Assembly: GCA_015767355.1 (NCBI GenBank)
Contig: JADWMH010000070.1
Span: 1-9,601 of the forward strand
Length of the DNA stretch: 9,601 nt
Source of the DNA: Gammaproteobacteria bacterium
GTDB taxonomy: Bacteria; Pseudomonadota; Gammaproteobacteria; Chromatiales; Chromatiaceae
Direction: 5' to 3'
Part shown: piece after piece, positions 5,700-9,601 of the stretch
Position numbering within the stretch: position 1 is the first letter of the stretch
How the letters are laid out: each line of letters begins with the position of its first letter
Notes under the pieces: model-generated
Seen by the model: only the letters and a program-made list of their open reading frames with translations
What the model was told of the DNA's origin: nothing
Database searches by the model: none
Made by a program: the position numbers and the translations under genes

Positions 5700-6502
5700 C
5701 TGAGTGGCTGCTCGAATTTGCAGAGATTTTTTTCGACACAGTCACCGATGTGCTGCCAATTGCCGCGATTCTGTTTGGCTTCCAGTTTTTGGTTATACGC
5801 CGTCAGCTCCCGCATCTGCGCCGCATCCTGAGCGGTTTTCTGTTTGTCATCCTGGGGCTGGCGTTTTTCCTGATGGGGTTGGAACAGGCGCTGTTTCCGG
5901 TGGGTAAGCTGATGGCGCAGCAGCTCACGGATCCTCACTTCCTTGGCATCGATGTCGAACTCTATAAAGAGAATATTGCAACCCGGTGGGCCTCCTACTA
6001 CTGGGTCTACCTGTTTGCTTTCGCTATCGGATTTTCGACCACCATTGCAGAACCTTCGCTGATTGCCGTGGCGATCAAGGCAAATGATGTTTCGGGCGGC
6101 AATATCAACCCCTGGGGATTGCGCATCGCGGTGGCTATCGGCGTTGCTCTGGGTATCTCGCTGGGCGCCTTTCGCATCATTAGCGGAACGCCGCTGCACT
6201 ACTACATTATTACCGGTTATGTCGTGGTGATGATGCAGACGCTGTTTGCGCCGCGTTCAATTATCGCCCTTGCCTATGACTCGGGGGGAGTGACCACTTC
6301 AACAGTTACTGTACCGCTGGTTGCGGCGCTTGGTCTCGGGCTCTCTGCAACTGTACCCGGACGAAATCCGATGCTGGATGGTTTTGGCCTGATTGCTTTT
6401 GCCAGTCTTTTTCCAATCATGTCGGTGATGGGGTATGCGCAGCTCGGACACTGGTATGCGCGTCGTCAACAACAAAAAACCGAAAACAATATCGAGGAGT
6501 AA
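5696..6502 (+). CDS. DUF1538 family integral membrane protein, second paralogue
   Basis: The 268-residue protein starts with GTG at 5696, sharing GTGA with the stop of its upstream paralogue, which implies translational coupling. It repeats the same architecture: FQFLVIRR near 29-36, GFSTTIAEPSLIAVAIKA (112-129), AYDSGGVTTSTVTVPLVAALGLGL (193-216) and GRNPMLDGFGLIAFASL (222-238). It ends in a polar tail (YARRQQQKTENNIEE) that is probably cytoplasmic. Compared with the first copy it has extra sequence at about 77-100, between the second and third hydrophobic segments. I recall that DUF1538 proteins also occur as single chains with two such domains, so the two products probably form a heterodimer here. 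The substrate is unknown. Confidence 0.9.
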   Translation: MTEWLLEFAEIFFDTVTDVLPIAAILFGFQFLVIRRQLPHLRRILSGFLFVILGLAFFLMGLEQALFPVGKLMAQQLTDPHFLGIDVELYKENIATRWASYYWVYLFAFAIGFSTTIAEPSLIAVAIKANDVSGGNINPWGLRIAVAIGVALGISLGAFRIISGTPLHYYIITGYVVVMMQTLFAPRSIIALAYDSGGVTTSTVTVPLVAALGLGLSATVPGRNPMLDGFGLIAFASLFPIMSVMGYAQLGHWYARRQQQKTENNIEE

Positions 6503-6504
6503 CT

Positions 6505-6855
6505 ATGCATTTCAAACTGATTTTGGTTCTCGTGGAGGATTCTCACACGGAGACAGTGCTGGAGGCGGCGCGCGAGGCAGGCGCCACCGGTGCCACGGTT
6601 CTCAACCAGGCGCGCGGCGAGGGAGCTGAGAAGAAAAAAACCTTCTTTGGACTCACTCTGGAGACCCGGCGTGACCTCGTCATGCTGCTGGTGGAGGAGC
6701 ATGTCAGCCGCTCCATCCTCGAGACCATTGCAACAAAATGCCGTTTCGAGGAACAACCCGGAACCGGCATTGCTTTTCAGATCGATGTAGAAGACGCCGT
6801 CGGTGTCAGTCATCAGATCAGACAACTCAGCAGCAAAGTGGAGGAAGAGATATGA
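6505..6855 (+). CDS. PII-like (GlnB superfamily) regulatory protein
   Basis: The 116-residue protein resembles PII proteins: HFKLILVLVEDSHTETVLEAAREAGATGATVLNQARG (2-38) matches the first beta-alpha-beta unit and the start of the T-loop. GTGIAFQIDVEDAVGV (86-101) matches the C-terminal GxGxIF...V.DVV pattern, including the nucleotide-binding B-loop region. The T-loop segment (about 36-55) is short, Lys-rich (AEKKKTFF) and has no Tyr at the uridylylation position, so GlnD-type control is unlikely. The start is ATG 6505 with GAGGAG 5 nt upstream, 2 nt after the second DUF1538 gene. By analogy with GlnK-AmtB and SbtB-SbtA it may bind adenine nucleotides and gate the adjacent DUF1538 membrane proteins; that is inference. 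Confidence 0.8.
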   Translation: MHFKLILVLVEDSHTETVLEAAREAGATGATVLNQARGEGAEKKKTFFGLTLETRRDLVMLLVEEHVSRSILETIATKCRFEEQPGTGIAFQIDVEDAVGVSHQIRQLSSKVEEEI

Positions 6856-7250
6856 ATGATAAAATTGTGCGCGTGCGTGATGTCATGAAGAAAAGTTTTG
6901 ATATGGTCGACGGCATGGCGACAGTTGCCGAAGCGCTCGAAACCATGAAGCATGTGGAGACCAAGACGCTGATTATCAATAAACGTCATGATGATGACGT
7001 CTTCGGTATCGTGACTCTCACCGGCATTGCGCGCAGTGTACTTGCCGTTGACCGTGCGCCTGACCGGGTCAACATCTACGAGATCATGACCAAGCCGGCG
7101 CTGACAACCTCTCCGGATATGGATATCCGTTACTGTGCGCGCCTGTTTGATCACTTTGGGTTGAGCCGCGCCCCGGTGATCGAGCATGGCGAAATCTGTG
7201 GCATCGTCTCATTGACCGACATGGTGCTGAAGGGGATGCTGGAGAAATAG
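6852..7250 (+). CDS. Two-CBS-domain protein
   Basis: The 132-residue protein consists of a CBS pair (Bateman module) with no other domain. The first CBS domain covers about 7-67 (VRDVMKKSFDMVDGMATVAEALETM ... VFGIVTLTGIARSV). The second covers about 76-131 (IYEIMTKPALTTSPDMDIRYCARLF ... LSRAPVIEHGEICGIVSLTDMV). Such modules bind adenosine-containing ligands and often control transporters. The start is ATG 6852, sharing ATGA with the PII-like stop and preceded by a strong GGAGG; the open frame reaching back to 6738 is only overlap with the PII-like gene. This is the last gene of the operon. A long hairpin repeat follows the stop codon by 16 nt. Confidence 0.92.
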   Translation: MNDKIVRVRDVMKKSFDMVDGMATVAEALETMKHVETKTLIINKRHDDDVFGIVTLTGIARSVLAVDRAPDRVNIYEIMTKPALTTSPDMDIRYCARLFDHFGLSRAPVIEHGEICGIVSLTDMVLKGMLEK

Positions 7251-7266
7251 ATTCTGCAGAGAAAAG

Positions 7267-7360
7267 ATAATGAACCACGAAAGTCACGAACCACACGAAA
7301 AACTCAAACAGTTGTCTTGTCTGTTTTCGTGCTTTTCGTGATTTTCGTGGTTAAAATTAT
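7267..7360. repeat. Long inverted repeat of 9-bp units (CACGAA / TTCGTG), no gene inside
   Basis: The left arm has three 9-mers ending in CACGAA (7273-7281, 7282-7290, 7291-7299). The right arm has three 9-mers beginning TTCGTG (7326-7334, 7335-7343, 7344-7352). The outermost units pair perfectly, the middle pair has one mismatch, the inner pair has three, and ATAAT/ATTAT extend the stem outward. The loop is about 21 nt. I recall TTTCGTG..TTCGTGGTTAAA repeats as common in bacterial intergenic regions and often beside GxxExxY-family genes, but no such gene is here. It lies directly after the CBS gene and could shape its mRNA 3' end; no U-run follows. Confidence 0.8.
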
Positions 7361-7379
7361 GTTTCCACTCTTCTTTGTT

Positions 7380-7403
7380 TTCCGTATGCTCCGTGGTTAA
7401 AAA
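7380..7403 (+). repeat. Short CCGTNNGCT / CCGTGGTTA repeat, 9-bp period
   Basis: CCGTATGCT (7382-7390) and CCGTGGTTA (7391-7399) are adjacent 9-mers followed by AAAAC. The pattern resembles the CTCCGTGGTTAAA family of intergenic repeats and shares the GTGGTTAAAA ending with the right arm of the preceding inverted repeat (about 7347-7356). Confidence 0.45.
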
Positions 7404-7406
7404 CAT

Positions 7407-7439
7407 TTGGAATTTTTCATACAGCGTCTACACTATACT
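7407..7439 (+). promoter_or_regulatory. Likely sigma-70 promoter for the small membrane protein and K+ channel pair
   Basis: TTGGAA (7407-7412) is followed after 16 nt by TACACT (7429-7434), and TATACT at 7434-7439 is an overlapping alternative -10 (5/6 match). Transcription would begin near 7441-7446, about 20-25 nt ahead of the ATG at 7466. It lies just downstream of the repeats, which separates this unit from the DUF1538 operon. Confidence 0.4.
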
Positions 7440-7465
7440 GAAATAACAACACCACAGGTGTCACC

Positions 7466-7849
7466 ATGAATTCAGAAAAGGTTATCTTTAATTTTTTTAT
7501 TGTCCTGGCATTAACGCTCAACTTCGGCTTTGTGTTTGGAACGTTGGAAGATCCGGCGCATCACCCGGTGTATGAACTCTTTGCCGTTATCGTCGTGAAT
7601 CTGATTGCGACAATCCTGAAATTCGGTGATCGTACCCAGGTCGGGGCAATCCTGCTGTCGACAAGCCTGGTGGCACTGCTGCAGCTGTTTGTTGCAGCCA
7701 TTATCTGGTTTGTCGCTAGCTATGTAACTGGCAGTGGGCTTACGCCTGCTGTGATGGCCAGTATTGTCTCATTATCGGCCGGTGCAGTACTGGCAAATGT
7801 GGTGTCGGTGATATTGCTGCTGATAGAAACGGTTATGCTGCGTCGTTAA
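7466..7849 (+). CDS. Small four-segment membrane protein of unknown function, paired with a K+ channel gene
   Basis: The 127-residue protein has about four hydrophobic segments (near 7-26, 36-53, 59-86, 95-123) and short loops. N-terminal MNSEKVIFNFFIVLALTLNFGFVFG and a central LIATILKFGDRTQVG are the most distinctive parts. It may belong to the DUF6394-type small membrane proteins, but I recall that family only loosely. ATG 7466 has AGGTG about 6 nt upstream. The channel gene begins 3 nt after its stop without a Shine-Dalgarno sequence, so the channel is probably translated by coupling to this gene. That suggests the two proteins act together, for example as channel plus auxiliary subunit. 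No catalytic motif is visible. Confidence 0.8.
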   Translation: MNSEKVIFNFFIVLALTLNFGFVFGTLEDPAHHPVYELFAVIVVNLIATILKFGDRTQVGAILLSTSLVALLQLFVAAIIWFVASYVTGSGLTPAVMASIVSLSAGAVLANVVSVILLLIETVMLRR

Positions 7850-7852
7850 GTT

Positions 7853-9550
7853 ATGGAAAACATCGTTTATGTCGTCTTTCGCAGGATGCGTCAGCCGCTG
7901 CTGACGCTGCTGCTTGCCTACTCGATTTCGATGCTGGGACTGGTATTGATACCCGGGCAGGATGATGCCGGGCAGCCGTGGCATATGGGTTTCTTCCATG
8001 CCTTCTATTTTGTCAGTTTTATGTCTACCACCATTGGTTTTGGTGAGATTCCGTACCCCTTTACCGATGCCCAGCGCATGTGGGTGATCTTTACAATCTA
8101 TGCGACAGTGATCTCGTGGATCTATGCAATCGGAACCCTGCTCGCACTGATTCAAGGAGATGCGTTTCAGAATGCCCTGACCGTTGGCCGTTTTGAGCGT
8201 CGCATCAGGAAATTGACGGACCCTTTTATTCTGATAACAGGTTATGGCAGCATCGGCCGTGAACTGGTGATGGCGTTGACAGACCGCCAGCAGCATGTAG
8301 TGGTTCTTGACAGTGATAAACAACGCATCAATGTGATGAAATTACAGAACCTGCGTGAAGATGTCCCCGGGTTTTGCGGTGATGCAAAGAATCCTGACAA
8401 CCTGACACGAGCGGGTCTGACGCATCCCCGGTGCGCTGCCGTGGTTGCTCTCACCAACAGCAATGCAGTGAATCTGAAAATAGCGATAACCAGTAAACTG
8501 CTGAGGCCGGAGCTCACAGTGGTTAGTAGAGCGGACTCTGCCGAAGTAGAAAAAAACATGGAGTCATTTGGCACGGACTACATCGTCGACCCCTTCGAGA
8601 CCTTTGCAATGCACCTCTCGATAGCATTGCAATCTCCCGGCCTGCATTTGTTGGGTGAATGGTTGGGTGGAAATGCACATGATCCGCTGGCCGAGCCCAT
8701 CTATCCTCCTCAGCAGGGTAAATGGGTGCTTTGCGGTTTCGGACGTTTCGGCAAGGCTGTCTACCAGCGTTTGACCAAGGAGGGGATGGATGTGGTTGTC
8801 ATCGAGGCGACACCGAATAAAACGGGTACTCCACCGGCTGGAGTCGTGATCGGCAAGGGGACAGAAGCCGCGACTTTGATGGAAGCGAATATCGAGAATG
8901 CAGTAGGCATTGTCGCCGGCACGGACAAGGATGTGGATAACCTCTCCATTATCATGACGGCGCGTGAACTGAACCCTGATCTATTTGTCATTCTGAGGCA
9001 GAACCAGCGCACCAACAAGACCATTGTCAAGGCTGTGCATGCCAATATGGTGATGCATCCGAGCCAGATTATCGCCAATAAAATTCGCCTGTTGCTGGCA
9101 ACTCCCATGCTGCAGGAGTTCATGTCGCTGGCTAAGGGAGAGGAGGATGACTGGGCCTGTGAATTGGTCAGCCGCCTGATAGCAATCTCCAGTGAGGAGG
9201 TTCCAGACGTGTGGGAGATGACTGTCGATGAAATCCATGCTGAAGCAGTCTACTTGGCCCTGACAACATTGGGGAAAGTCGTCACCATCGGAGATCTGGA
9301 GCGTAATCCGCGTGAGCGCAAACGCCGTCTTCCGGTCATACCTCTGCTGATGAATCATCGGGACTCGCTAGTCCTGCTGCCGAGGAAAGATCAAAAAGTC
9401 TCTGCCGGAGATAAAATTCTATGGTGTGGCCGCTATTCGGTACAGTCAAAAATGTCCTGGACGCTGCAGCATCCGGTTGCACTGGAGTATGTCCTGCAGG
9501 GCAAGACGGAGCCGAGAAACTGGCTCTTCAGGCGTTTGACGCGTCAATGA
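7853..9550 (+). CDS. Two-TM potassium channel with two RCK (TrkA-N) domains
   Basis: The 565-residue protein has TM1 (about 15-33), a pore loop with selectivity filter T60-I61-G62-F63-G64 followed by E65 (a TVGYG variant), and TM2 (about 85-109). It then has two RCK/TrkA-N modules. The first Rossmann motif is G130-Y131-G132-S133-I134-G135 with acidic D153 at the end of strand 2. The second is G295-F296-G297-R298-F299-G300 with E318. A TrkA-C-like or divergent segment follows to the end (ISSEEVPDVWEMTVDE ..., SAGDKILWCG). This is the layout of ligand-gated prokaryotic K+ channels with tandem RCK domains, such as GsuK. NAD(H) or other nucleotide binding is likely from the GxGxxG motifs but not shown. 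ATG 7853 follows the preceding stop by 3 nt. Confidence 0.92.
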   Translation: MENIVYVVFRRMRQPLLTLLLAYSISMLGLVLIPGQDDAGQPWHMGFFHAFYFVSFMSTTIGFGEIPYPFTDAQRMWVIFTIYATVISWIYAIGTLLALIQGDAFQNALTVGRFERRIRKLTDPFILITGYGSIGRELVMALTDRQQHVVVLDSDKQRINVMKLQNLREDVPGFCGDAKNPDNLTRAGLTHPRCAAVVALTNSNAVNLKIAITSKLLRPELTVVSRADSAEVEKNMESFGTDYIVDPFETFAMHLSIALQSPGLHLLGEWLGGNAHDPLAEPIYPPQQGKWVLCGFGRFGKAVYQRLTKEGMDVVVIEATPNKTGTPPAGVVIGKGTEAATLMEANIENAVGIVAGTDKDVDNLSIIMTARELNPDLFVILRQNQRTNKTIVKAVHANMVMHPSQIIANKIRLLLATPMLQEFMSLAKGEEDDWACELVSRLIAISSEEVPDVWEMTVDEIHAEAVYLALTTLGKVVTIGDLERNPRERKRRLPVIPLLMNHRDSLVLLPRKDQKVSAGDKILWCGRYSVQSKMSWTLQHPVALEYVLQGKTEPRNWLFRRLTRQ

Positions 9551-9554
9551 TTTC

Positions 9555-9584
9555 CTCGTTCCCACCGGGGACGCTGGGAACGAG
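9555..9584. repeat. CTCGTTCCCA..TGGGAACGAG hairpin repeat
   Basis: CTCGTTCCCA (9555-9564) and TGGGAACGAG (9575-9584) form a perfect 10-bp stem with a 10-nt loop. This is the dispersed CGTTCCCA..TGGGAACG repeat type, akin to the GTTCCCAAGCT element at 2202-2223. It lies 4 nt after the channel stop. No U-run follows, so intrinsic termination is doubtful, though the hairpin could protect the mRNA end. Confidence 0.7.
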
Positions 9585-9601
9585 AGAGTTGCACTTCACT
9601 T

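Noticed and set aside
6738..6851. Longer N-terminus for the CBS protein
   Set aside because: The extension lies entirely within the PII-like gene in another frame; ATG 6852 has a strong Shine-Dalgarno and the usual ATGA overlap.
7267..7360. CRISPR array
   Set aside because: The units are 9 bp with no separate spacers, and the two halves are inverted rather than direct repeats; no cas genes are nearby.
7772..8323. A 183-codon minus-strand frame opposite the channel gene
   Set aside because: It is a shadow of the K+ channel coding frame with no domain or start signals.
9555..9584. Rho-independent terminator after the K+ channel
   Set aside because: The stem is good but no T-run follows; it fits a dispersed repeat better.
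1..9601. tRNA, rRNA or insertion-sequence transposase genes
   Set aside because: I saw no tRNA-like cloverleaf, rRNA segment or transposase/DDE/HUH coding sequence on either strand.

Overview
The window looks like a chromosomal segment of a gammaproteobacterium of moderate GC content. The RimO, PrmA, AccB, AccC and AroQ products all read like gammaproteobacterial orthologues, and aroQ-accB-accC-prmA is a typical order in that class. A Chromatiales-like or sulfur-oxidiser-like host is possible, but nothing here proves it.

Layout: (1) 2-724 (+) is the 3' part of rimO. (2) 726-1197 is a small cassette with perfect 12-bp inverted ends built from 7-bp units (GTNNNCA). It holds one gene (769-1119, -) of the four-helix-bundle 'S23 / 23S rRNA intervening-sequence' family and lies exactly between the convergent stop codons of rimO and prmA. 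(3) 1197-4648 (-) is the housekeeping cluster aroQ-accB-accC-prmA. Its accC-prmA junction is stuffed with 271 bp of dispersed repeats, one abutting the prmA start codon. (4) 4649-4976 is the divergent intergenic region, carrying another heptad repeat and an ATTGC..GCAAT repeat. (5) 4977-7250 (+) is a tight four-gene operon: two paralogous DUF1538 membrane proteins, a PII-like protein and a two-CBS-domain protein, with 4-nt overlaps or 2-nt gaps. (6) 7251-7465 is a gene-free spacer dominated by a long hairpin of 9-bp units (TTCGTGNNN). (7) 7466-9550 (+) is a small four-segment membrane protein followed by a two-TM potassium channel with two RCK/TrkA-N domains. (8) The window ends in a GTTCCCA..TGGGAAC hairpin.

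Functionally, the minus-strand genes supply chorismate precursors (AroQ), malonyl-CoA (AccB/AccC) and ribosomal protein L11 methylation (PrmA); rimO supplies S12 methylthiolation. The plus-strand half suggests ion or solute homeostasis: a DUF1538 transporter candidate with two probable nucleotide-sensing regulators, then a nucleotide-gated K+ channel unit.

The two most unusual items are the S23 cassette with its solo heptad repeats elsewhere in the window, and the DUF1538-DUF1538-PII-CBS operon, whose substrate and ligands cannot be read from sequence.
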